In this document: piece by piece, positions 34,104 through 45,092 of the stretch
Numbering within the stretch: position 1 is the stretch's first letter
Layout: each line of letters begins with the position of its first letter
Source: Gigantopelta aegis
Taxonomy: Eukaryota; Mollusca; Gastropoda; Neomphalida; Peltospiridae
Direction: 5' to 3'
Assembly (NCBI RefSeq): GCF_016097555.1
Contig: NC_054702.1
Coordinates: forward strand, 84,103,675 to 84,167,674
DNA length: 64,000 nucleotides
Position numbers and translations under genes: made by a program
The notes under the pieces: generated by a model
Told to the model about the DNA's origin: nothing
The model's database searches: none
What the model saw: the letters and a program-made list of their open reading frames with translations, nothing else

Positions 34104-37100
34104 GTATTTTCAAAACATATGTCAGATTATTGCTGTGGGTATATAGTTTTAATTCAGGTCTGTTTAGCGGAGGGGGAGGCGGAGGGGAAGGGGGATTTTC
34201 ATGTAGACTGAATTCATCAAACGCGAGCGCCGAAGACGCGGAGCCGTAGATGGGTACATACAACAATACATAAAACCCCATGCCAAACAATGTGATGACG
34301 CCGGTTACACTCGAGAATAATTCACTAACTTTTGTTGCGAAATATACGTTAACAAGTTGTGGTATGCATGTAAAATGGCCTGGGCTCCGTTCCACGAAGC
34401 TATCTTAGCGCTAAGATTACCGTAACTGCACAGCTAATATATGCACTTACGGTGATCTTAGGGCTAAGATCGCTTCCTGGAACGGAGCCCAGGCCCTAGT
34501 CACAGAGCCATGACAAGAAACCGTTTGTTTTCAGTTGTACCAATCAATGCATCATGTCCAATGTATTTATAATAATTGATACATGGCAAAAAGTGTAACA
34601 AGACGAACCCAGGCCCTAGTCACAGAGCCATGTTTAAGCCTACTGGAACACATTGAAAGTTAATCACAGCGGTTATTGGATGGCAAACGCACAGTTATAT
34701 CGATACTTGGTCACAGATGAAATCCGCTGTCACCACATGGTTACTCTTTCCATATAACAGCAAGGGATCTTTATGTGCACTTACCACATCCCACAAACAG
34801 GATAGCACACACAACGTCCTTTGATGGACCAGTTATGGATCACAGGTTGGGACGGGAAATAATCAAATGGTCCCACTGAGGAGGATTGAACCTTCAGCAA
34901 ATGGAACCTCAGACAGACATTCTTGCTACGTCCCGCTCATAAACTTGCATAAGATCATATCATTTCATTGTATAAATACAGAGTCGAGTTGCATTTTTCT
35001 CGGGTGCTGTTGGGCGAATAATGTTGCAACCTCGTTCACATCTAATATCTATATCTTGGTCATAATTAATCAGGAGCGCCAATTTAGAAAGGCGCTCCTG
35101 TCCTATAGAAGCACGCATGTATGTTTACATGCATTTGTGTCTGACCAAAAAAGAACAAATAACTGCAGTTAATCTATCCACTCTAATCTGTAAACTTACT
35201 AATATTGATATTTTGTCAGTTTAGAATGTGTTGAATTTCTATTATCTATTATCTTGTAATAAAATGCACTTTTAATCTAACTATGCATTTCTGTTTTTTA
35301 ACCGTATGTTATTATTTAACCATGCCGCTATAACTGATTTGGTGATTGAGTAATCTAATGGGTAGAAAACCCGACTACGTTATCCCGGTCATTTGGGGAC
35401 AAGGACTTTTATATGTAAAATCTGATTTATTTATTTTTTCATTTGAGCGGAACTCTCAATCCCCCCTGGCTATGGGCCTGTAATTTAAACTAGGATTTCT
35501 TTAATCTTGTTTTCTTAGTATCACATGAAAAATTATTTGTAATTCCATAATTTATCATTTCTGATCATGAACAAACTATCTATTTAACTTCAAAAATTAC
35601 AGAAACCCACCATTATTTTCCAAAAATATACTAATCATTACATGGAATTATTTTGCCAAATTAAAATAAAATTTGCCAATTGAGTCTAAAATTTGCAATT
35701 GGCGAATTTGGTGAGTGGCAGAGCTATCCATGGAACTTCTTTTCATTATTTGCACGTGGTTATTGCATTTCAGGTGTCAGCAATAGATGGAAAAGTGTTT
35801 TTCACCTGTAATCGAAATATTACAGCTGAGCAAATCAATAGATTGAAGACGGTGGAAAGAATATTTGTCAGAATTAATTATTTGCCTGCAAGTGAAATCA
35901 TTAGAACAGGTATGTTTGTACTGTGTGATAACTTCTCAATGCAATTATTTCATACGATATGTACATACATGTATACAGGCACCCACCCCTTACTGTATTC
36001 AGTGTTGATCTTCAAGGTCTTAACTACAATAATGATTTGCTTCAGCTAATAAAATAAAATAATTTGTCATTATTTGAATTTTATAAAATCATCTATACCA
36101 AAACAGATATTTGAATGGATTGAAGGGTTCCTGGAGTGAGCACGACATGTTTTGTAAAAATGATGTATAGCTAGATGCAGATTTAGATTGGTAATTGATG
36201 CTCTAACAATTGTAATTGTATTTTATATTTTTATTTTGAAACTTTATTAAGTCTTGTAAATGAGGTTGCCTTCCCATAATGATTGGATGAATTGATAATG
36301 AATGCATGAAAAAATACATTGGTGATAAGTATATATGAATGAATCAATATCAACAGAAACATTAGAAAGTAAAATTAAGACACTGTGCAAAGGTGATTCA
36401 TAATAAATCAACAAAACTTAAGTGAATGCCAATTTCCCATCTTATGCTCTATAATGTTAGCAGGGAGCATTGTGTTCAGTATCACATTGCAATTCCCTAT
36501 TCAAGTTTCAGAGATTGTTACACAATTTAAAACATTAAACAGTAGTTGCTATTTAATTTTCAATTGATTTAAAATATTACTAATCAAGTTTTGAAAACAA
36601 AATGTTCCCTCGTTAGTCCATTACTTCTTACCATTTCTGATTACCAGTTGACTATTTTGCTTACAATTTCAGACAAGCATGCTTATATGAAATCCTTGTG
36701 TGAAAAGCTGCTCAACAAGGATGATGTTATCACAGGATTTCACACCTACAGACAGCTGTTTGCCATTAGCAAGGAATCCGATTGTGATCATGAACCTGTA
36801 GTCAAAAAAATCAGATATGAACAAGATGATGAGATACACAGCAGCATTCCTGCTGCTCCAACATTCCGCATTTCATGTAAAATCAGTGGAAGATTTAGAG
36901 GGAGTATTCACACACAGGTTTGTATACCAGTGGTCACTTCAGGTCCATGGCCAACTAGTGGCTTGAGTACTGTTGTGTATAGAATCAATCTTCTTCCAAA
37001 ATGTTCAACATGGCCCTAGTGATTTCCCTAGAAATTAGGCAAGGCATGGTAGACCAAACACTTTTGGGGCATTTTCACCATTTTTGGGGCACTTGTGTTT

Positions 37101-40100
37101 CATTAAAAATACAAAAATGTTTTAATTAAAATAAACATTAATGTAATTTATGTGCTTGCTTTAATAAATGAATGGCAAAAGATATAAAAGGCATATTTTA
37201 TTAATTTATAATACCTTTTTGGGTGTTTTATAAAGGCAATTTTATAATTTTTTTACTGAAAAGGCTTGTTTAATCTCAGGGCAGCATGGCGCTGATTGAA
37301 GCAAGAAGATGCTAGACTATTGAGGCATGGTGCTGCACCATGTTAAAACAAGCTAGGGAAAACACTGGCCCTGTTCCACAAAGTGATCTTAGCATTAACA
37401 TCACCTAAGGGGCGGGACGTGCTGCACCATGTTAAAACAAGCTCGGGAAAACACTATGGCCCTGTTCCACAAAGTGATCTTAGCACTAACATCACCTAAG
37501 GGGCGGGACGTGCTGCACCATGTTAAAACAAGCTAGGGAAAACATTATGGCCCTGTTCCACAAAGTGATCTTAGCACTAACATCACCTAAGGGGCGGGAC
37601 GTGCTGCACCATGTTAAAACAAGCTCGGGAAAACACTATGGCCCTGTTCCACAAAGTGATCTTAGCACTAACATCACCTAAGGGGCGGGACGTGCTGCAC
37701 CATGTTAAAACAAGCTAGGGAAAACATTATGGCCCTGTTCCACAAAGTGATCTTAGCACTAACATCACCTAAGGGGCGGGACGTGCTGCACCATGTTAAA
37801 ACAAGCTAGGGAAAACATTATGGCCCTGTTCCACAAAGTGATCTTAGCATTAACATCACCTAAGGGGCGGGACGTGCTGCACCATGTTAAAACAAGCTAG
37901 GGAAAACATTATGGCCCTGTTCCACAAAGTGATCTTAGCACTAACATCACCTAAGGGGCGGGACGTGCTGCACCATGTTAAAACAAGCTAGGGAAAACAT
38001 TATGGCCCTTTTCCACAAAGTGATCTTAGCACTAACATCACCTAAGGGGCGGGACGTAGCCCAGTGGTAAAGCACCCACATGATGCACGGTCGGTCTGGG
38101 ATCGATCCCCGTTGGTGGGACATTTGGGCTATTTCTTGCTCAAGCCAGTGCACCACAACTGGTATATCAAAAGCTGTGGTATGTGTTATCCTGTCTATAG
38201 GATGGAGGAAATAAAATATCCATTGCTACTAATAAAAATATTTAGCAGGTTTTCTTTCTAAGATTGTATGTCAAAATTACCATATGTTTGACATCCAGTA
38301 GCCTATGATTAATAAATTAATGTGCTCTAGTTGTGTCATTAAACAAAACAAACTTTACATCACCTGAAGTTCATAAGGTGATCTTAGCACTAACATCGCT
38401 TCATAAAATAGGGTCCAGGACCATACCAAGCCAAAATGGCTTGGGAGTGGTAGTGAATAAAGAATTAGGGAACAATAGTATGTCTTTTCCAGTTAGACAA
38501 AAAGGGTCCCAAGTCTTTTTAACTGGGAGGTTGAGACAAGAAGAATTAGGGATTAATAGTACGTCTTCTCCAGTTAGACAAAAAAGGGTCCTGAGTCTTT
38601 TTAACTGGGAGGTTGAGACAAGAAGAATTAGGGAACAATAGTATGTCTTCTCCAGTTAGACAAAAAGGGTTCTGAGTCTTTTTAACTGGGAGGTTGAGAC
38701 GAGAAGAATTAGGGAACAATAGTATGTCTTCTCCAGTTAGACAAAAAGGGTTCTGAGTCTTTTTAACTGGGAGGTTGAGACGAGAAGAATTAGGGAACAA
38801 TAGTATGTCTTCTCTAGTAAAATAAAAAGGATACGGAGTCTTTTTAACTGGGAGGTTGAGACGAGAAGAATTAGGGAACAATAGTATGTCTTCTAGGTTG
38901 AGACAAGAAGAATTAGGGAACAATAGTATGTCTTCTCCAGTTAGACAAAAAGGATACTCAGTCTTTTTAACTGGGAGGTTGAGACAAGAAGAATTAGGGA
39001 TTAATAGTACGTCTTCTCCAGTTAGACAAAAAAGGGTCCTGAGTCTTTTTAACTGGGAGGTTGAGACAAGAAGAATTAGGGATTAATAGTACGTCTTCTC
39101 CAGTTAGACAAAAAAGGGTCCTGAGTCTTTTTAACTGGGAGGTTGAGACAAGAAGAATTAGGGAACAATAGTATGTCTTCTCCAGTTAGACAAAAAGGGT
39201 CCTGAGTCTTTTTAACTGGGAGGATGAGACAAGAAGAATTAGGGAAGAATAGTATGTCTTCTCCAGTTAGACAAAAAGGGTCCTGAGTCTTTTTAACTGG
39301 GAGGATGAGACAAGAAGAATTAGGGAACAATAGTATGTCTTCTCCAGTTAGACAAAAAGGATACTCAGTCTTTTTAACTGGGAGGTTGAGACAAGAAGAA
39401 TTAGGGATTAATAGTACGTCTTCTCCAGTTAGACAAAAAAGGGTCCTGAGTCTTTTTAACTGGGAGGTTGAGACGAGAAGAATTAGGGAACATAGTACGT
39501 CTTCTCTAGTAAGACAAAAAGGATACTGAGTCTTTTTAACTGGGGGTGGGGGGAGGGTGGGACATAGAACAGTGGTAAAGCGGTCGGTCTGGGATCAATC
39601 CCCATCAGTAGGCCCATTGGGCTATTTCTCGTTCCAGCCAGTGCACCACGACTGGTATATCAAAGGCCGTGGTATGTACTACCCTGTCTGTGGGATGGTG
39701 TATATAAAAGAACCCTTGCTGCTAATTGAAAAGAGTAGCCCATGAAGTGGCGACAGCGGGTTTCCTCTCTCCATATCTGTGTGGTCCTTAACGATATGTC
39801 TGATGCCATATAACCGTAAATAAAATGTGTTGAGTGTGTCGTTAAATAAAGCATTTTTTTTTTTTTTTTTTTAACTGGGAGGTTGGGACAGTGAAAGAAG
39901 AATTAGGGAACAATAGTATGTCTTCTCCAGTTAGATAAAAAAGGATACCGAGTCTTTAACTGGGAGGTTGAGGCAAGAAGAATTAGAGCACAATAGTATG
40001 TCTTTTCCAGCTATACAAAAGAAAACAAAGTTTGTTTTGTTTAACGACACCACTAGAGCACATTGATTAATTAATCATCGGCTATTGGATGTCAAACATT

Positions 40101-43100
40101 TGGAGTCATTAGAGGAAAACTGCTACATTTTTCCTAGTGCATCAAGAGATCTTTTATATGCGTTTTCCCACAGACAGGAAAGCACATACCACGGTCTTTG
40201 ACCAGTTGTGACACACTGGTTAGAACGAGAAAAACCAGCAATATATAAAAAGGCCACTTTTAAACTAAAGAATGCATTTCTGATATTATTTTGCTATAGT
40301 CCTCCCTAGCCTTCATGAACATTGTTTGTTTTTTAAAATAATTTCAGTTTCATTTGACAGAACAAGAAAATTAGAAGTGTTTTGGAAATAACAAAAAAGC
40401 ACTATTTTTGTGTGCAATAATAAAAAAAAAAATAATAAGATTGTAGTGCACACCTTAGTAAGAAAACACCAGATGGGTTCATGTTTTCTGTTTAATTACC
40501 TGTACCATGAAGTAATTGGGGTTTTTTAAATAAAAATTTTATATTTTACGCTTTCTTTCATTACAGCATTTGTCACAAAAGTTAGGAGCAAAAGTTGTCA
40601 GTTCCATGGGCTGGAAAGTTGATTTGAAACATCCACAAATTGAGGTGTGTGTGTGTGTGTGTCCTTGGTGATACAACTACAAGTTAATGGTACTATTTTC
40701 AGTTAATGTGTAAATCATCCTACCACACATTTTATGTAGTAATATTACTGGTTACTGAAATGTGGAGTACATTAAAAGTTGTAATGCTTGTCCTGAACCT
40801 AAATTATATGGGGAAGAACAAATTTGCTGAATTTTGTTCTATTATAATGATTTTAAAATATATGTGCTGTGATGTTATTTCAAAGTCTCATAAAATTATT
40901 TATGATTTAATTACCAACACCAATCTCATTGACATAATTGTTAAGTTGTAGCAGTACCATATTAGTTAGGATCACAACACACTGCAATCTCTAATCCCAA
41001 GTTAGTTTTTATGGCTTTTAGCAGGGTTTCTAGCTTATGGTAGCCCCACTCCCATGATTAGTGATATTCAATGTTGGGCTAGTAAATAACTACCATAACT
41101 AGCCCAATGGCTAATGAAAACAAAAACTTGTCTAATGCTGCATTTGTCTTATTTTGCAAATTAATATCCTGCCCCTTCGCTCCCCGTTCCCAATCAAAGG
41201 GGTTTTAAGCTCCATCTCCCTCTTTAGGTGACATATTCAATTATTATTAGTAAAATTTATTTACTTAAAAGTAGGGCTAGTGAAATTTTAATCATGGCTG
41301 GTAACTTTTTAAAACAATGATCCCATGGCTAGTGGATTTTTATTAAAATTGTAGAAGCCCTGCTTCTAGGCTAGGTGTAAGTTCTCTACTCCGATTTCTA
41401 ACCACTCGTCTTGCTTCTGGACCGATGGCAAGATCTTTTTTAATAACAGCATGATTGAACCTTATTTTGATATAAGTATAAAAATTACTGATTGCCATCA
41501 TTCATTATCAGTAATATTATAGGGCGATTGGTTGTTTCAGATCTGTGTGCACATCAATGATGAACATGTGATAGCTGGAATACCTACCTCCAAGTAAGTC
41601 TTGCATGTTTTATATCAGTGGCAGAATACTCTTGTATCTCAGTGGTAGAGTGGTCACCTGAGATGTGACTCATCAGGCTTTGTCCCATTCCAGCCATTGC
41701 CCTCACAACTGGTACACCAAGGCTGAGGTATGTATGCTATCTTTGGGTAATGACTTGGATTTCATTTGGTTTTAACCAATTTTGTTTTTCACTAATAAGA
41801 GTCAATGTTGCTTGACAGTCAAGGGCAGATGCAATATTTTTAGGGAGTGGTTGCAATGTTTAAAAAGGAGACTTCCAGTATTCAGGGATGGGATACAACT
41901 TTTAAAAACGAACCTTCAGTATTCAAAAGAAGTATTTCATGGTCAGTCTTACAGAATAGTTACTATCTTAGTTAATATACAGTAAACATTGTCCATTACA
42001 TTGCAATCAGTTATTTTTATCACAAGTCTCTTCATTTCAGAATCCCAGTGTCTAAACGAAACTACATCGCTCAACCAGGACTGAGGTCTACTATTTCATG
42101 GATTATCTGTCATCTTGCAGACATTGGGGTATGTAATACCCTCATTATAACCATGTTACCTAAAAGTAATTATTATATTAAACCTAAGTCATTGGTTATC
42201 AGAGTGAAACACATTTTATTTTCATGTCTGTGTGTTACAAACTTATGATGACATATTCTGTCAGGTTGTTTTAATGTTGTAGTATGCACTGGCCTCAATA
42301 ATTGAATAAAGAAAGAAATGTTTTATTTAATGACGCACTCAACACATTTTATTTACGGTTATATGGCGTCAGACACATGGTTAAGGACCATACAGATTTT
42401 GAGAGGAAACCCGCTGTCGCCACATAGGCTACTCTTTTTACGACAGGCAGCAAGGGATCTTTTATTTGCGTTTCCCACAGGCAGGATAGCACAAACCATG
42501 GCCTTTGTTGAACCAGTTATGGATCACTGGTCGGTGCAAGTGGTTTACACCTACCCATTGAGCCTTGCGGAGCACTCACTCAGGGTTTGGAGTCGGTATC
42601 TGGATTAAAAATCCCATGCTTCGACTAGGATTCGAACCCAGTACCTACCAGCCTATAGACCGATGGTCTGCCACGACGCCACCGAGGCCAGGTCAATAAC
42701 TGAATAAATACCTTGTCTTGTCTTGTCTTGTCTTGTCTGGTGTGCACTGGTTATTGTTGCTTTGTTATATCATGAGGAGTTGCCAACTCATTATTATTTT
42801 CCTTTTCCTGAAAAGCCTGGAGATGTGGTACTTGATCCAATGTGTGGAAAAGCTACAATACTGGTGGAAGGAGCTCTTCTAGAGAAGGTAACATCACATT
42901 GCAATACAAATTTCATTTCCTTTTTATTATTTTATTAGCAGTATTTTGCAGACATATTGATATTGTAGTCCCATATACTCTTCATATGTTTTTAAACAGG
43001 TTTAATATCACTGTAAATAACAAAAATGTGTTACTCTCTGAAATTATGTGAACAGTGAGAAAACTATTTGTGTAATCGATAGACACAATCATCTACTAGA

Positions 43101-45092
43101 TTTTGTACAATAAAACTTACATATCTCCTGTCACTATTCTGCTGTATACACAACAGGTAATTAACATTTTTAATATTTGTATTATTCCATTTGTCTTAGA
43201 CTGGTGTTTTTTGGGGGTGCGATAACAACCCAGACCAGCTGAAGCATGCAGTAGAGAACATGAAATCTGCCAGACTGGAAAACAGGCTGCAGTTTGTGTT
43301 CTGCAATTCACTGGGTTTGCATTTTCTTATTTCTTGACTGTAATGAGGGGAACCAAGTAATAAAAAGTAAAGATGATGAAATAGTTGTTGTAATGTTTTT
43401 AAAAGCAGTTATTCTGCTATTTATTGTTTCAACTAAATCACTGTTAAAAGCAGCGGTGTATCTATAGAAAATAGCGCCTATGGCAAGCACTGAAATTGTG
43501 CCCCTGTCCAAACATCTGACACCCATCTTTTAGATAATGTCCGACTTAGGGTGTCAAACCTGCCATACCCTGGGTATGCCACTGGTTAAAAAGTGGGTTA
43601 TCAGTACTTATTTCAATAAAATCAGATTAATAATACTGAGTAAAACAGTGGATACTTTAGTTTACAAAGTAATATTTCATTTAACAGATCTTTACTCAGG
43701 CTAATGTACCCAGTATATTGTATATCTTTAAAAATTGATTCATTTTAATATATGCTTGATGTTTTTTATTAACTAGTTAACTTTGTCTTTAACTCAATAT
43801 ATTCATGAGCTTACCATATTGTTTGTATTTTTCCTGTTAGAACTCCCATTCCGAAGTAGCAGTATTGACAGAGTTGTTTGTGACGCTCCGTTTGGACAGA
43901 AGTTCACCACAGACATAAACCTGGGGGATTTCTACACTCGGCTACTTAAAGAAATACTGAGGTAACTTTTATATTGATGTGCTCTTTAAAACGTTTTTAT
44001 TAAAACAAAATATTAAAATGTACTGTTCGAGGGTCCAAATTGGCTGGAAATGCCACTGAAAATTCACAGAATGCTTTCCGATGATCAACTTCCCAAGCAG
44101 TTTTTGCATTATATTTTATTTTTGACAGCATTTTAGAGATATATCAAGAAGTCTTGGTTTTCACTAGTCATGGTATAAATGTATGTTTTTATCCACATTT
44201 GTCTCTAGTCTTCCACATTGCTGTTAAATAATTACACTACAAGTCAAATTTTTAGACTGATTTATAGAACTGCTTCTCAGTTTCTAACATTTGCTTCTAT
44301 CTTGAAATCTGAGAAGCAAAGATTGCTTCCCACATCACAAAATTAATTTTAAGCCTTGCTGTTGAAAACACCTAATTACAAATATTGATATCTGTTTACT
44401 AATTCAGTTGTGTTTTAGTAATAAGAAATTTTTTAAACAAATTTCAAAATGTCCTTTTTATTTTTTTCACCAGAGTTCTGAAATGCAAAGGTAAAGCCGT
44501 TGTCATGACAAGCTCTGACATGAGATTGTCTGTTCTGAAACAGTTAAACACATGTAACAACAGTGAGGCCATGACATCACCTTCTGAAATACTGAGCACT
44601 CCTAGTGATAACAACAAACACACTGCATCTTTGGATGGTCCAAGAAGTTTATCTCAGAAAAGTCTACACCAGCCAGTGTCAGATGACCAGTTAGAGGAAG
44701 GCATTGGAAATAATAGTGAAAATTCTTCATATGGTCAGAGACGGAATATGTCACAGATGTTGAAGTGTTCTGAGAAAACTAACACAGAATCTGATACCAA
44801 AACTGTCAGTGTTCCACAAATTCAATCAGATTCCTGCAACAGTGTGGGAAGGGAAACATATCAAGAGACTAGGTCATCTGGAAATACTTGTGACACTTCA
44901 GCATCCGCTAAATCAAAAACCAGTAATGTGTCGGATGGATCCAGTGACCAACACAAGAGAAAAGAAACATCTAACATAGTAACACTGGCAGATGGTGCTC
45001 AGCTTGTTCTGTTGGAAGACCACTATGTTAAACTAGGGGAGACACCTGCACATATAATAGTAATGCAAAAACAGTCATCAGAAATACAGTAA
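34020..45092 (+). CDS. THUMPD2: THUMP-domain RNA guanine-N2 methyltransferase, THUMPD2-like (whole gene, 10 coding exons)
   Basis: 536 residues from exons 34020-34103, 35774-35909, 36673-36917, 40567-40644, 41541-41593, 42041-42128, 42816-42887, 43200-43314, 43841-43961 and 44474-45092. All are GT-AG and in phase. Domain order: N-terminal FYCTAGRGTE block, THUMP region (about 29-198), then a Rossmann-type SAM methyltransferase with motif I VVLDPMCGKAT (232-242), acidic loop GCDNN, and motif IV CDAPFGQKF (304-312). The order matches vertebrate THUMPD2 (about 500 residues), known as a U6 snRNA guanosine N2-methyltransferase that works with TRMT112. Odd points: motif I has Lys-Ala where relatives have x-Gly, the C-terminus carries a ~150-residue Ser/Thr/Asn-rich low-complexity segment, and the stop codon lies inside a MITE. 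THUMPD3 is the alternative, but the N-terminal signature favours THUMPD2. Confidence 0.88.
34377..34495. repeat. Fold-back element with 18-bp perfect inverted ends, THUMPD2 intron 1
   Basis: Left GGCCTGGGCTCCGTTCCA and right TGGAACGGAGCCCAGGCC. The inner arms (TATCTTAGCGCTAAGAT and GATCTTAGGGCTAAGATCGC) are also palindromic. Half-copies occur at 12331-12376 and 38375-38412 and inside the 91-bp array. Confidence 0.75.
34487..34632. repeat. 25-bp direct repeat, 120 bp apart
   Basis: CCCAGGCCCTAGTCACAGAG + CCATG occurs at 34487 and again at 34608. It may mark a local duplication next to the fold-back element. Confidence 0.8.
34640..34942 (-). mobile_element. Old, degenerate SINE in THUMPD2 intron 1
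   Basis: Core words (AACAGCAAGGGATCTTTATG, GATAGCACACACAACG) and a head 1-like end (TGCTACGTCCCGC) remain, with many changes. Confidence 0.7.
35774..35909 (+). CDS. THUMPD2: THUMPD2 coding exon 2
   Basis: Acceptor CATTTCAG, donor GTATGT. Encodes VSAIDGKVFFTCNRNITAEQ and LKTVERIFVRIN. The GKVFFT...LK--ER(I/L)F pattern fits the N-terminal part of a THUMP domain module. Phase 0 in and phase 1 out. Confidence 0.88.
36673..36917 (+). CDS. THUMPD2: THUMPD2 coding exon 3
   Basis: Eighty-one codons plus two bases. It includes a charged linker (KKIRYEQDDEIHSS) and APTFRISCKISGRFRG, the T(F)R(I/V)SC--SG block that opens the THUMP fold. Donor GTTTGT, phase 0 out. Confidence 0.87.
37328..38046. repeat. 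~91-bp minisatellite in THUMPD2 intron 3 that includes the first bases of a SINE (~8 copies)
   Basis: Each unit ends in GGGGCGGGACGT, the first 12 bases of the SINE that follows at 38047, joined to GCTGCACCATGTTAAAACAA and GTGATCTTAGCACTAACATC. The last unit runs into the full SINE. Confidence 0.93.
38047..38356 (+). mobile_element. SINE H1T1 bordering the 91-bp array
   Basis: Full-length copy. ACATCACCT is found just before (38035-38043) and just after (38357-38365), a target-site duplication. The 12 first bases of the element are reiterated in the preceding array. Confidence 0.9.
38453..40015. repeat. ~81-bp minisatellite in THUMPD2 intron 3, interrupted by a SINE (~15 copies)
   Basis: Unit contains TTTTTAACTGGGAGGTTGAG, AGAATTAGGGAACAATAGTA and TCTTCTCCAGTTAGACAAAA. 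About 13 copies lie at 38453-39544, then a SINE (39545-39867), then about two diverged copies to 40015. Confidence 0.93.
39545..39867 (+). mobile_element. SINE H1T2 inserted in the 81-bp array
   Basis: Head 1 (GGGTGGGACATAGAACAGTG), tail 2 (AATGTGTTGAGTGTGTCGTT) and a T-rich end. The flanking array word TTTTTAACTGGG occurs on both sides as a target duplication. Confidence 0.88.
40027..40236 (-). mobile_element. SINE fragment, tail 1 and core
   Basis: Complement of tail 1 (GACACCACTAGAGCACATTG) and core with internal deletion; head missing. Confidence 0.8.
40567..40644 (+). CDS. THUMPD2: THUMPD2 coding exon 4 (donor inside a GT microsatellite)
   Basis: Encodes HLSQKLGAKVVSSMGWKVDL + KHPQIE; GWK-DL--PQ(L/I)E is a conserved THUMP segment. 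The donor is the first GT of a run of nine GT dinucleotides (40645-40662), an unusual 5' splice site lacking the GTRAG consensus. Phase 0 at both ends. Confidence 0.86.
40645..40662 (+). repeat. (GT)9 microsatellite forming the THUMPD2 exon 4 donor
   Basis: Nine consecutive GT units begin at the first intron base after exon 4 (GAG|GTGTGT). The splice donor is therefore made of the microsatellite. Confidence 0.85.
41022..41362 (+). mobile_element. ~340-bp MITE with hAT-like ends, copy 2, THUMPD2 intron 4
   Basis: Starts CAGGGTTTCTAGCTTATGGT and ends TTGTAGAAGCCCTG. Flanks GCTTTTAG/CTTCTAGG suggest an imperfect duplication of about 8 bp. Confidence 0.7.
41541..41593 (+). CDS. THUMPD2: THUMPD2 coding exon 5 (53 nt)
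   Basis: Encodes ICVHINDEHVIAGIPTS plus two bases. I-(I/V)H(I/L)ND---GIP is the end of the THUMP domain. Acceptor TTGTTTCAG, donor GTAAGT. Confidence 0.85.
41632..41746 (+). mobile_element. Degenerate head 1 SINE fragment
   Basis: A-box-like CTCAGTGGTAGAGTGGTCAC, then CATTCCAGCCATTGCCCTCA; ends within the core. Confidence 0.6.
42041..42128 (+). CDS. THUMPD2: THUMPD2 coding exon 6
   Basis: Encodes KIPVSKRNYIAQPGLRSTIS + WIICHLADIG. R-YI---GLRSTI(S/A)W is the conserved linker into the methyltransferase domain. Phase 2 in and phase 0 out. Confidence 0.9.
42311..42693 (-). mobile_element. SINE H2T2, full length, THUMPD2 intron 6
   Basis: Flanks CAATAATTGAATAAA and CAATAACTGAATAAA (one mismatch) form a 15-bp target duplication. 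The copy has both head 2 and tail 2. Confidence 0.9.
42816..42887 (+). CDS. THUMPD2: THUMPD2 coding exon 7 (SAM motif I)
   Basis: Encodes PGDVVLDPMCGKATILVEGA + LLEK. DPMCG is the S-adenosylmethionine-binding motif I. In human THUMPD2 the next residues are Leu-Gly-Thr; here they are Lys-Ala-Thr, an unusual change at a normally glycine position. Phase 0 at both ends. Confidence 0.9.
43200..43314 (+). CDS. THUMPD2: THUMPD2 coding exon 8
   Basis: Encodes TGVFWGCDNNPDQLKHAVEN + MKSARLENRLQFVFCNSL. The G-D----QL--A--N---A-L block is motif II-III of the SAM domain. Phase 0 in and phase 1 out, donor GTTTGC. Confidence 0.88.
43841..43961 (+). CDS. THUMPD2: THUMPD2 coding exon 9 (motif IV)
   Basis: Encodes ELPFRSSSIDRVVCDAPFGQ + KFTTDINLGDFYTRLLKEIL. 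D-(A/I)-PFG is motif IV, the target-base pocket of this methyltransferase family. Phase 1 in and phase 2 out, donor GTAACT. Confidence 0.92.
44474..45092 (+). CDS. THUMPD2: THUMPD2 terminal coding exon 10 (low-complexity insert, MITE-derived stop)
   Basis: Encodes VLKCKGKAVVMTSSDMRLSV (end of the SAM fold), about 150 residues rich in Ser, Thr, Asn and Glu, and a final strand-like segment (ADGAQLVLLEDHYVKLGETP). The last codons are CAG TAA, where CAGTAA is the first six bases of a pogo-like MITE (45087-45262). The ancestral C-terminus was probably slightly different. Confidence 0.87.

Noticed and set aside
38333-39529. Repetitive frames on both strands (RQEELGNNSMSSPVRQK-type and its antisense)
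   Set aside because: These are translations of the 81-bp minisatellite in a THUMPD2 intron.
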